Positions 49,888-60,900 of a stretch of DNA of 64,000 bases are shown one piece after another. The notes under the pieces are model-generated. The model had not been told where the DNA came from, ran no database searches, and saw nothing but the letters and a program-made list of their open reading frames with translations. Source of the DNA: Erodium maritimum (Eukaryota; Streptophyta; Magnoliopsida; Geraniales; Geraniaceae); contig OY997589.1 of NCBI GenBank assembly GCA_963921825.1, positions 46,014,638-46,078,637 on the forward strand. The letters run 5' to 3'. Both the position numbers and the translations under genes were made by a program. Within the stretch, counting starts at the first letter, position 1. Every line of letters starts with the position of its first letter.

Positions 49888-52800
49888 CTAACAAGATGAG
49901 GGGGAAGTCAGCCAAAGAGGCAAGCTGACATCCTCCGAGATATCACCAGACATCCTGCAAATGCTGAAACTGTGATGTTGGAGCCTGCTGAAGACTATAT
50001 CAACCGAGTCAGATTGGCGCCTGAAAACACCAGAATTCCTCTGCAACCAAATATGCCAAAGAACAAGGTAGCCAACCTTGACCCATACCCTCCACCAGCG
50101 CCTTCTACCCAAACCTCGCCAAGTAGAGATCAAAGCCAAACAGTCACCCGGCACCACCCAAATAATCGACCACCATAAATAAACCTTGGACCAAAGCGAC
50201 CAAGCAAAAACACAGTGCAAGAAGAGATCGGAGGCATCCTCAAAAACAGTACCACAAAGGCAACATAACATATCATTGAGGGATATACGCATACCTCGCT
50301 CCTCTAAGAAAGTTTTGGTTGGAACTGCGTTGTGAGCCAGTAACCAGACTAAAGAGCTGTATTTGGGGGGGGGGGGGGGGGGGGGAGATTCTTAACCCAA
50401 AGAAATCCCCCCCAAGAAACCGGACACGGAGCACTATCATCTAGCAAAAGAAAAGCAGAGGCCGAAGTGAAGCCCGAACGGTGATGAGACCAAGAGACCG
50501 AGTCTGGAGAACCTGGCCGAATGGTGACTGTGGCTAGAAGATCCATAAGCAAAGTTGAATCCTCCCGCTCATAAGAGAAATAGAAGGACCGACGATAGGT
50601 AATGCACCAAGAGGCATTTCTCCACAACTCCCCAACCCGAGACCACTTACCCAGACAAAGACGATAAAGTCTTGGGAAGCGATAACGAAAAGCTAAGGGG
50701 CCAAGCCATACATCCTGCCAAAAACGTATACGGTCACCTTCCCCAACACGCCAATGCAAACTCTGATTCCCAAACAAGCCTCTGAAGGTCGGTGAGGCAG
50801 AAAGTTCCATAATGTTGCCAAAAAAGAAAGAAGAGCCAGGCTTATCCAGAGCAGTCAGGTCCCATTCAGACAAGTTCCAGCCAAACTTTGCGCAAAGGAC
50901 ACGTTTCCACAAGGAATCCTTCTCAGTGGCAAATCTCCAGAACCATTTAGCTAGCAGACTTTGGTTGACTCTCTCCAAGCCTCTAATCCCCAGGCCGCCC
51001 TCACTTCTGGGTTTGCAAATAGTGGACCAACGAACTTTGCAAAAAACCCGAGAGTGAGCCCTGTTATGCCACAAAAAGCGCCGTCTCCAAGACTCCAGTT
51101 CCCGAATAACACCTTTCGGTGCCCTGAAATGGGACATGTAGAAAATAGGCAAAGCAGACAAGGTGGACTTTATCAACACTAGTCTTCCCGGCATAGATAG
51201 GTCCTTAGTCTTCCATAAGGCGAGGGAGTTCTTAAACTTTTGGATGACGGGAGCCCAAAAGGATAGGCGCCTGGGATTTGCTCCCAAACTAAAACCAAGG
51301 TATTTGAAAGGCAGAGACCCAACCAAACACCCCAGGGAGGAGGCAACCGAATCTGGAGTGCAAGTCCTGGCATTAAGGAGTATGGCAGTGGATTTATCAA
51401 AGTTGATTTTGAGCCCTGAACATAACTGAAAAGTGAGTAAAGTGCTCTTGAGGCGTAGGAGATCGTTAGGGGACCCTTTCACAAATAACAGAGTGTCATC
51501 TGCGAACTGAAGATGGGACAGAACCGGACCAGCAGGACCAAGCTGAATGCCTGAGAATTCCCCCAAACTGATTCCCTTGTCAAGGACCTGATGTAAACCT
51601 TCAACAGCTATCAAGAAGATAAAGGGTGAAAGAGGGCACCCCTGTCTAATACCGTTCAGGATAGGGAAGTCCATGCTCGGAAAGCCATTCACCAACACAG
51701 CCACAAAAGCCCGAAAACAGGAAGCCATCCAAGATCTCCATTTCGACCCAAAATCCATGGCCTTCATAACCTCATCCACATAGTCCCAATGTACCTTGTC
51801 AAAGGCCTTCTCGAAGTCTAATTTGAGGATAACAACCTCTTCTCCAGATCTCCGGACCCAGTCTATGACCTTAGAGGCGATCAAGACCCCATCAACAAGT
51901 TGTCTGCCTGCCATAAACCCCGATTGGGAGTCACTGATGATGTCGTCAAGGACTTGTCTAAGCCGGTTGGAGAGGACCTTAGCTAGGATCTTGTATGGGA
52001 CCGAAATAAGGCTGATTGGGCGAAAATCTTGAAAGCTAGCTGCACTTTGATGCTTAGGGATCAAGGTGAGGAAAGTGGAGTTTAAACCTTTGCCAATGGT
52101 CCCTGAAGCATAAAAGCCCGAGAAAAACCTCAACAAATCATCTTTGAGCACATCCCAACAATCCTTGTAGAATAGAATAGAGAATCCATCAGGTCCCGGT
52201 GCCTTCTCTGAACCACAAGCTGAAAGGGCTGCTCGAACTTCTTCGTGCGAGAATGGCTCTTCAAGAAAAGAAATCTGGCCGGCTGACAATCTAGCAAAAT
52301 GGAGGGAGGGGCACCCTTGACGCTGGTTTGGAGAAGCGAAGGCCAAAATGCGCTGCTGCAAGTCGCTTGATATCAGAGGGATCGGTATAAGAGACTGAGT
52401 CAACCGTGACCTGCACTATCTTGTTTCTGGAGGCCCTAACATTTGCAATCTTGTGATAAAACCGAGAGCAAAGGTCACCTCCCTTGTGCCACTTCAAACG
52501 AGCCTTTTGGCTCCAAATACGCGCAAGGACCTTCTATTTGCGTATGAGACGAACACACAATAAAGAACGGACCACACATTCAGCATCCGAAAGCTGGCGA
52601 TCATCCAGGGCCGAGTCAAAAGAATCAATCTCGGTCTCAAGGGCTTCCACCTCTCGGTCAGTGCGGCCAAATACCTCCAAACCCCAACGATGCAAGTCAC
52701 GTCGTAGGCAACGGAGTTTGAACCAGAGACAATAGCCGCCGAACCTTGGCAAACATAAGAATCCCACAGAGCCTTCACATCTGAACGGAAATATTTGTGC

Positions 52801-53542
52801 TCAATCCAAGCATTGAGAAACCGTAGAGGTTTGGGACCCCAATCAACCGAAGTGACTTCCAAAGTAAGCGGGCGATGATCAGATAGAGAGCGTGGGTGAG
52901 CTCGTTGGACCAGGTCACCAAACATGATCAGAGCCGAGGGCGAGACCACAAAGCGGTCTAGACGAGACGCTTTAGATCCCCCTCCATACCAGGTATAGTT
53001 AGCGCCCACAAGATTAAGATCAACCAGCTCCATTGCCTGCAGAAAGTCACTAAACAAAGAGCAATCTGTTATAGACGTTTGAGTGTTACGTCTCTCATCA
53101 GCATTAAGGACAGAATTAAAATCCCCGCCTGCTATGAGGACGTCCCCAAAGAAAACCGATCAACAATAAGCAGGTCCTAAAGAGTGCTACGAGCAGAGGA
53201 CAAAGAAGGGCCATAAACATTAAGAAATGAAACAAGTTGACCTGTACTGATGAGGGTGCCCGACCAAAAGAGAGCAGAGCCAACCGGATGAGAACCAGCC
53301 ATAGAGAACATGGAAAGCTTCCAAGCTGAAAGAAGTCCACCAGCAGCACCATCAGAGGGAATATGGCAGAAATCCCAGCCCTGGAACAGGCCACACTCCC
53401 GGAGAAAGACGGCAGTAATATCAGAGATTTTAGTCTCTTGCAACATGACAAAATCAGCTCGGTGTGCAAGGATAACTCTCCGAATGTCTCTCCTTTTATG
53501 AGGAGAGTTTGCTCCTCTCACGTTCCATGAGAAGAGTTTCAT
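49888..53542 (-). pseudogene. LINE ORF2 pseudogene: endonuclease, reverse transcriptase, zinc-finger C-terminus
   Basis: ORF2 nicks the target and copies the LINE RNA. The start ATG at 53542 opens MKLFSWNVRGAN and lies four bases past the ORF1 stop. The N-terminal APE-type endonuclease shows WNVRG, QETK (catalytic Glu near residue 36), a later DFNS and SDHRPL. The reverse transcriptase (open frame 52403-50349) shows KAPGPDGF, KLDFEKAFD, GIRQGCPLSP and the catalytic FADD. The C-terminus (50292-49888) has the zf-RVT pattern CCLCG...LFLHC. Lesions read from frame switches: a frameshift near 53165, another near 52715, a TAG at 52534-52536, a frameshift near 52318 and one at a 21-base G run (50365-50385). 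Expected length is about 1,210 residues. Domain order and motifs make the identity secure; activity is lost. Confidence 0.93.
50365..50385 (-). repeat. 21-base homopolymer G run (C run on the LINE coding strand)
   Basis: It lies inside ORF2 between the reverse transcriptase and the zinc-finger region, and the coding frame changes across it. It encodes an artificial run of prolines in the frame that reads through. Length may also be uncertain because of sequencing or assembly. Confidence 0.9.
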
Positions 53543-53546
53543 GCTG

Positions 53547-55561
53547 CTAACAAGAGGGAGAGCTAGTAGAGACAACGGGGTTGTCTCCACTAGGAACGCC
53601 GGAAGCTGTGCCTTCAAGTTGCAAGTACCCAGTAAGTTCAGCCTCAATGTTCTCAAATTGTTCCCTCACGTCCCCACCCGCAGCCAAAGCCTTAAAGCCA
53701 ATTCTCTTCACATGATTCCAGGTAGTCGGAGTAGGAAAGGGGAGTTTAGAAGGGCCCGTGACTTCAAAAGGTGTGGCAGGAAGTCGAGAGCGTCTCCTAC
53801 TCGGACCAGAGGAGCTGGCTTGTGTCGCACGCAAGGCCGAACTATCGCCCAAGAATGGCCGGTTTTTGGCCACTCCGCCCAGAGTTGGCCGATTTTTGGC
53901 CGCTCCGCCCAGGATGGGCCGGTCGTTGGCGAGGTCGCCCAAAAGTGGCTGGTTTTTGGCCACACCGCCCAGGGTTGGCGAGTCGTTGGCGAGCCCGCCC
54001 GGACTTGGCCGGTCGTTGGCGATGGCGCCCAAAAGTGGCCGGTTTTGGGCCAGTCCGCCCAGGGTTGGCGAGTTGATGGCGAGCCCGCCCGGACTTGGCC
54101 GGTCAGTGGCGAGACCGCCCGAAGTTGGCCGAATCTTGGCGAGGCCGCCCAGGGTTGGCCGAAGTTTGGCGAGGTCGCCCAGAATTGGCGGTCCTTGGCG
54201 CGGTCACCCAGCGATGGCTGAGAAGTGGCGATGCTGTCCTGAGATGGGAGTTCCTTGGCGATAGGCACAACAGAGAGTCCTACAGAATCTGGGACAATAT
54301 CCAAAGAGCCAGAGCCCAAGAAGGAGTCTTCGTATTCAAATCCCTGATTGGATAGTGGCGATCTATCCTCTTCCACAACAGGCGTGTGATTTGAAATTTG
54401 AACATCCTTATCACTTGGCGAGGCAGGAGGAGTGGCCGGAGTTGAGTCGGACGGGGAGGAGACCGAGCTCTCAGCGAGTGGGACTCGAGGGGTTGGCGAT
54501 GGCACAATGCTAGCCAGGACCGGTTCTGCCCAAAGATCAAAGACCACCTCGTCCAAATGAAATTGCAACATCCTTTGGGTAAAACGAGACCGAGAGTGAA
54601 CCAAGTAGAACAGACTCTCGAACTCCAAACGAATGACTTGCAAAACAGTCCCCAAAAGATCACCAATCTTGACGAAGTTGGCAGGGATCCAACCTTGAAT
54701 GGGGAGGCCAGAGACTTGGACCCAGCTGAAAAAACCTGGCTGAGTGAGGATCTCGCCAGTGGAACGAGCGAGGTTGAACCAAGGCATGAGAGAACTCCAA
54801 TCCGGTTCCGGATCAAGCGAACTGATCAGAAATATCCTATGACCGAAACTCTTCAACTCAAAACCAAAAACATCAGCGTTAGACATGGCTTCCAACAGTT
54901 GAGTAGAGGAGAGTGCTAAGTGGGAAACTCCGATGTAACTGGAGTTAGCCTTGGCCAAAAGATCGGCATCAGCTGCGCCATGAGCTGACAAAGAGGGAGC
55001 AGGCTGGTCTTTGGCAGGAAACGAGGGCTTCCAGGTCGAACGTGCTTGACGAGTGGAGTCCAACCAAGCCGGGACAACCAGGATCTTCTTGCCTCCAAAG
55101 CGCCTGCCATTAAGGGCCAATGCCATACTTTGACAATCATCGGCCGAGGCGCCATGAATGAAACAGAAGGGGCGGCCATTGCTGATTGATCTTCTGCTAA
55201 GATAAATGCCAGTCAAAGCGCCATGGGCAGAAAACACCTTGTGAATCCACGGTTCTCTGGCGAGGGGAGGGAGATTGGTCACGAAGAGCTTGCAAGGATC
55301 AACTTGTCGCCCGGAATCAGAATGCAAGGCCCGTGGAGATCTGGTACTTTCTCTGTTGGTGGCCGGAGCAGGGAGAATGGTAAGAGGAGCTGCTTCAAAT
55401 ATGGTGATCAGAGAAGAGACTCGGTGATTGGGAAAGCCGGTGGAGTTGGCGCAATCACCATCAACACGCGAGGGGGTGGACAGAGAGTGGCCGGAGACTG
55501 TGCTAGAGGCCGGCGAGAAATCAGAACCACCGTGTAGAGAGCTTCTCCCAAACCGAGCCAT
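53547..55561 (-). pseudogene. LINE ORF1 pseudogene: RRM RNA-binding protein
   Basis: ORF1 of L1 elements coats the RNA as a nucleic-acid-binding protein. The ATG at 55561 opens MARFGRSS. An RRM spans about residues 90-166, with RNP2-like LFVTNL (92-97) and RNP1-like GRPFCFIHG (129-137). Around residues 279-307, FFSWVQVSGLPIQGW and FVKIGDLLGTVL resemble the DUF4283 region common in plant LINE ORF1. A Ser/Pro-rich acidic stretch follows, then about twelve 10-residue repeats of the type LGGLAKxRPT. A one-base deletion near 54188 throws the reading into another frame that happens to stay open to 53708. The genuine C-terminus, ending EAELTGYLQLEG and about 20 further residues, lies in the other frame and stops at 53547. 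The span of 2015 bp is one base short of a whole number of codons, as expected for a single deletion. Confidence 0.88.
53850..54225 (-). repeat. 30-bp coding minisatellite in LINE ORF1
   Basis: About twelve 30-bp units occur (plus-strand cores such as gttggcgaggtcgcccaga and ggccggtcgttggcgag). In the ancestral frame they encode decapeptides such as LGDLANDRPI and LGGVAKNRPT. Alternate frames also stay open on both strands, which explains the several overlapping ORFs at this place. Confidence 0.85.
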
Positions 55562-55577
55562 ATTGATTTCTTGTGAC

Positions 55578-55610
55578 TTGTTTGGAGCCCAAACGGTCTC
55601 GGATTTCTTC
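55578..55610 (+). other. Satellite-like filler at the LINE 5' junction
   Basis: The stretch from cttgtttggagcccaaacgg to ggatt is C-monomer sequence, followed by tcttc. It sits between the LINE 5' end and the right copy of the target duplication. Relative to an intact monomer it lacks about 30 bp before aggaatatc. Confidence 0.6.
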
Positions 55611-57984
55611 AGGAATATCTATTTGTATACACAACTAGAAGCCCATATGAGTCCTTTAATGGAAAAAATGAACAATTTGTTACTCCTATTGACTTCTTCA
55701 ATATTATAGTGTATGCCTAGATAAGAGGCTATTTTGTTTGAAGCCCAAAGGTCTCGAATTGAGTTTTTCCACGGTTAGTGGGGTACTTTAATAGGCATAT
55801 CAATGCCTATACAATCCTAGAGGCCCATAGGAGTCCCTTGAGGAACAAAAAGAACATTTTGTTACTCCTGGTTTCTTATATATTACAATATGTCTAGATG
55901 AAAGACTATTGTTTCAATCACAAACGTTCTCGGATTTGAGTTCCCAAGGTTTGTGTGAGTTCTTTAATAGGCATATCTATGTGTATAAACAACTAGAGGC
56001 CCATATGAGTCCTTTGATGGACAAAACGAACAATTTGATACTCCTGTTTATTTCTTACATACTATAGTATGTCTAGATGAGAGAAAAACTTGTTTCGAGC
56101 CAAACAGTCTCAGATTGGGTTCCCACAGTAGTTGGGGTACTTTAATAGGAATATCTATTTGTATACACAACTAGAAGCCCATATGAGTCCTTTAATGGAC
56201 AAAAAGAACAATTTGTTACTCCTATTGACTTCTTAAATATTATAGTGTATGTCTAGATGAGAGGCTATTTTGTTTTAAGCACAAATTGTCTCGAATTGAG
56301 TGTTTCCACGATTGGTGGGGTACTTTAATAGGCATATCAATGCCTATACACAACTAGAGACCCATAGGAGTTCCTTGAGGAACAAAAAGAACATTTTGTT
56401 ACTCCTTGTTTCTTACATATTACAATATGTCTAGATGAAAGACTATATTGTTTCAATCACAAACGGTCTCGGATTTGGGTTCCCAAGGTTTGTGGGAGTA
56501 CTTTAATAGGCATATATATGTGTATAAACAACTAGAGGCCCATATGAGTCCTTTGAGGGACAAAAAAACAATTTGTTACTCCTATTGATTTCTTAAATAT
56601 TATAGTGTATGTCTAGATGAGAGGCTATTTTGTTTTAAGCCCAAATGGTCTCGAATTGAGTTTTTCCACGATTGCTGGGGTACTTTAATGGGCATATCAA
56701 TGCCTTTACACAACATGAGGCCCATAGGATTCCCATTAGGAACAAAAAGAACAATTTGTTACTCCTGCTTTCTTACATATTACAATATGTATAGATGAAA
56801 GACTATATTGTTTCAATCACAAACGGTCTCGGATTTGAGTTCCCAAGGTTTGTGGGAGAAATTTAATAGGCATATCTATGTGCATAAACAAATAGAGGCC
56901 CATATGAGTCCTTTGATGGACAAAAAGAACAATTTGTTACTCCAATTTATTTCTTACATACTATAGTATGTCTAGATGAGAGAAAAACTTGTTTGGAGAC
57001 CAAACAGTCTCGGATTGGGTTCCCACAGTAGGTTGGGTACTTTAATAGGAATATCTATTTGTATACACAACTATAAGCCCATATGAGTCCGTTAATGGAC
57101 AAAAAGAACAATTTGTTACTCCTATTGACTTCTTAAATACTATAGTCTATGTCTAGATGAGAGGCTATTTTGTTTTACGCCCAAATTGTCTCGAATTGAG
57201 TGTTTCCATGATTGGTGGGGTACTTTAATACGCATATCAATGCCTATACACAACTAGAGACCCAAAGGAGTCCTTTGAGGAACAAAAAGAACATTTTTGG
57301 TACTCCTTGTTTCTTACATATTACAATATGTCTAGATGAAAGACTATATTGTTTCAATCACAAACGGTCTCGGATTTGGGTTCCCAAGGTTTGTGGGAGT
57401 GCTTTAATAGGCATATCTATGTGTATAAACAACTAGAGGCCCATATGAGTCCTTTGAGGGACAAAAAAACAATTTGTTACTCTTATTGATTTCTTAAGTA
57501 TTATAGTGTATGTCTAGATGAGAGGCTATTTTGTTTTAAGCCCAAATGGTCTCGAATTGAGTTTTTCATATTAATGCCTATACACAACTAGAGGCCCAGA
57601 GGATTCTCTTTAGGAACAAAAAGAACATTTTGTTACTCCTTGTTTCTTACATATTACAATATGTCTACATGAAAGACTATATTGTTTCAATCACAAACGG
57701 TCTCGGATTTGGGTTCCCAAGGTTTGTGGGAGGACTTTAATAGGCATATCTATGTGTATAAACAAATAGAGGCCCATACGAGTCCTTTGAGGGACAACAA
57801 GGACTTTAATAGGCATATCAATGTCTATACACAACTAGAGGCCCATAGGAGTCCCTTGAGGAACGAAAAGAACATTTTGTTACTCCTGGTTTCTTATATA
57901 TTACAATATGTCTAGATATATTGTAGAAAAGAACATTTTGTTACTCCTGGTTTCTTATATATTACAATATGTCTAGATATATTG
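55611..57984 (+). repeat. ~180-bp satellite array, forward orientation, block 6
   Basis: The array resumes with the right target-duplication copy (aggaatatctatttg, 55611-55625). It contains ABC-type monomers with some shortened joints: one monomer is cut near 57566 (gagtttttcatattaatgcc), and another joint is near 57798 (gggacaacaaggactttaat). It ends at the third inversion breakpoint. Confidence 0.93.
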
Positions 57985-57987
57985 TAG
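57866..57987 (+). repeat. 61-bp tandem duplication at the inversion breakpoint
   Basis: Two adjacent copies (57866-57926 and 57927-57987) of a stretch starting aaaagaacattttgttactc and ending tagatatattgtag. The corresponding breakpoint at 26.74 kb has only one copy. Confidence 0.92.
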
Positions 57988-60900
57988 ACATATTGTAATA
58001 TGTAAGAAACCAAGAGTAACAAAATGTTCTTTTTGTTCCTCAAGGGACTCCTATGAACCTCCAGTTGTGTATAGGCATTGATGTGCCTATTATAGTACCC
58101 CAACAACCGTGGAAAAACTTAATTCGAGACCATTTGGGCTTCAAACAAAATAGCCTGTCATCTAGACATACACCATAATATTTAAGAACTCAATAGGAGT
58201 AACAAATTGTACTTTTTGTCCATTAAAGGACTCATATGGGCTTCTAGTTGTGTATACAAAGAGATATTCCTATTAAAGTACCCAACTACTATGGAACCCA
58301 ATCCGAGACAATTTGGACTCCAAACAAGTTTTTTTCTCTCATCTAGACATACTATAGTATGTAAGAAATAAATAGGAGTAACAAATTGTTCTTTTTGTCC
58401 CTCAAAGGACTCATATGGGCCTCTAGTTCTTTATACACATAGATATGCCTATTAAAGTACTCCCACAAACCTTGGGAACCCAAATCCGAGACCGTTAGTG
58501 ATTGAAACAATGTAGTCTTTAATCTAGACATATTGTAATATGTAAGAAACCAGGAGTAACAAAATGTTCTTTTTGTTCCTCAAGGGACTCCTATGGGCCT
58601 CTAGTTGTGTATAGGCATCGATATGCCTATTAAAGTACCCAACCAATCGTGGAAAAACTCAATTCGAGACCATTTGGGCTTAAAACAAAATAGCCTCTCA
58701 TCTAGACATACACCATAATATTTAAGAAATCAATAGGAGTAACAAATTGTTCTTTTTGTCCATTATAGGACTCATATGGGCTTCTAGTTGTGTATACAAA
58801 TAGATATTCCTATTAAAGTACCCCAACTACTGTGGGAACCCAATCCGAGACAAATTGGATTCCAAACAAGTTTTTCTCTCATCTAGACATACTATAGTAT
58901 TTAAGAAATAAGTAGGAGTAACAAATTGTTCTTTTTGTCCCTCAAAGGACTCATATGGGCCTCTAGGTGTTTATACACATAGATATGCCTATTAAAGTAC
59001 TCCCACAAACCTAGGGAACCCAAATCCGAGACCTTTTGTGATTGAAACATTATAGTCTTTCATCTAGACATATTGTAATATGTAAGAAAACAGAAGTAAA
59101 AAAAATGTTCTTTTTGTTCCTCAAGGGACTCCTATGGGCCTCTAGTTGTGTATAGGCATTGATATGCCTATTAAAGTACCCAACCAATCGTGGAAAAACT
59201 CAATTCGAGACCATTTGGGCTTCAAACAAAATAGCCTCTCATCTAGACATACACCATAATATTTAAGAAATCAATAGGAGTAACAAATTGTTCTTTTTGT
59301 CCATTATAGGACTCATATGGGCTTCTAGTTGTGTCTACAAATAGATATTCCTATTAAAGTACCCCAACTACTGTGGGAACCCAATCCGAGACAATTTGGA
59401 CTCCAAACAAGTTTTTCTCTCATCTAGACATACTATAGTATTTAAGAAATAAATAGGAGTAACAAATTGTTCTTTTTGTCCCTCAAAGAACTCATATGGG
59501 CCTCTAGTTGTTTATACACATAGATATGCCTATTAAAGTACTACCACAAACCTTGGGAACCCAAATCCGAGACCGTTTGTGATTGAAACAATATAGTCTT
59601 TAATCTAGACATATTGTAATATGTAAGAAACCAGGAGTAACAAAATGTTCTTTTTGTTCCTCAAGGGACTCCTATGGGCCTCTAGTTGTGTATAGGCATT
59701 GATATGCCTATTAAAGTACTCAACCAATCGTGGAAAACCTCAATTCGAGACCATTTGGGCTTAAAACAAAATAGCCTCTCATCTAGACATACACTATAAT
59801 ATTTAAGAAGTCAATAGGAGTAACAAATTTTTCTTTTTGTCCATTAAAGGACTCATATGGGCTTATACTTGTGTCTACAAATAGATATTCCTATTAAAGT
59901 ACCCCAACTACTGTGGGAACCCAATCCGAGACAATTTGGATTCCAAACAAGTTTTTTCTCTCATCTAGACATACTATAGTATTTAAGAAATAAATAGGAG
60001 TAACAAATTGTTCTTTTTGTCCCTCAAAGAACTCATATGGGCCTCTAGTTGTTTATACACATAGATATGCCTATTAAAGTACTACCACAAACCTTGGGAA
60101 CCCAAATCCGAGACCGTTTGTGATTGAAAGAATATAGTCTTTTGTCTAGACATATTGTAATATGTAAGAAACCAGGAGTAACAAAATGTTCTTTTTGTTC
60201 CTCAAGGGACTCCTATGGGCCTCTAGTTGTGTATAGGCATTGATATGCCTATTAAAGTACCCAGCCAATCGTGGAAAACCTCAATTCGAGACCATTTGGG
60301 CTTAAAATAAAATAGCCTCTCATCTAGACATACGCCATAATATTTAAGAAATCAATAAGAGTAACAAATTGTTCTTTTTGTCCATTATAGGACTCATATG
60401 GGCTTCTAGTTGTGTATACAAGTAGATATTCTTATTAAAGTACCCCAACTACTGTGGGAACCCAATCCGAGACAATTTGGATTCCAAAGAAGTTTTTCTC
60501 TCATCTAGACATATTATATTATTTAAGAAATAAGTAGGAGTAACAAATTATTCTTTTTGTCCCTCAAAGGACTCATATGGGCCTCTAGTTGTTTATACAC
60601 ATAGATATGCCTATTAAAGTACTCCCACAAACCTTGGGAACCCAAATCCGAGACCTTTTGTGATTGAAACATTATAGTCTTTCATCTAGACATATTGTAA
60701 TATGTAAGAAAACAGAAGTAAAAAAACGTTCTTTTTGTTCCTCAAGGGACTCCTATGGGCCTCTAGTTGTGTATAGGCATTGATATGCCTATTAAAGTAC
60801 CCAACCAATCGTGGAAAAACTCAATTCGAGACCATTTGGGCTTAAAACAAAATAGCCTCTCATCTAGACATGCACTATAATATTTAAGAAGTCAATAGGA

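Larger units (their letters stand above)
49758..55610 (-). mobile_element. L1-type LINE with RRM-containing ORF1, defective
   Basis: A non-LTR retrotransposon is inserted in the satellite on the minus strand. It has a poly(A) tail (T run at 49757-49768), ORF2 with endonuclease, reverse transcriptase and a C-terminal zinc-finger region, and an upstream ORF1 with an RNA-recognition motif. An RRM in ORF1 is known from the BNR-type L1 clade of plants. Target duplications of about 15-16 bp flank it. It is close to full length. ORF1 has at least one frameshift and ORF2 about five lesions, so it is not autonomous now. The 33-bp segment between the LINE 5' end (~55577) and the right target duplication is satellite-like filler. 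Confidence 0.92.

Noticed and set aside
52494..53057. Separate 187-codon protein on the minus strand
   Set aside because: Its start is the second half of the LINE endonuclease (SDHRPL). The end is an out-of-frame reading of ORF2 after the frameshift near 52715.
53758..54264. 168-codon plus-strand ORF with VGRSLARPP-like repeats
   Set aside because: It is antisense shadow of the 30-bp minisatellite in LINE ORF1.
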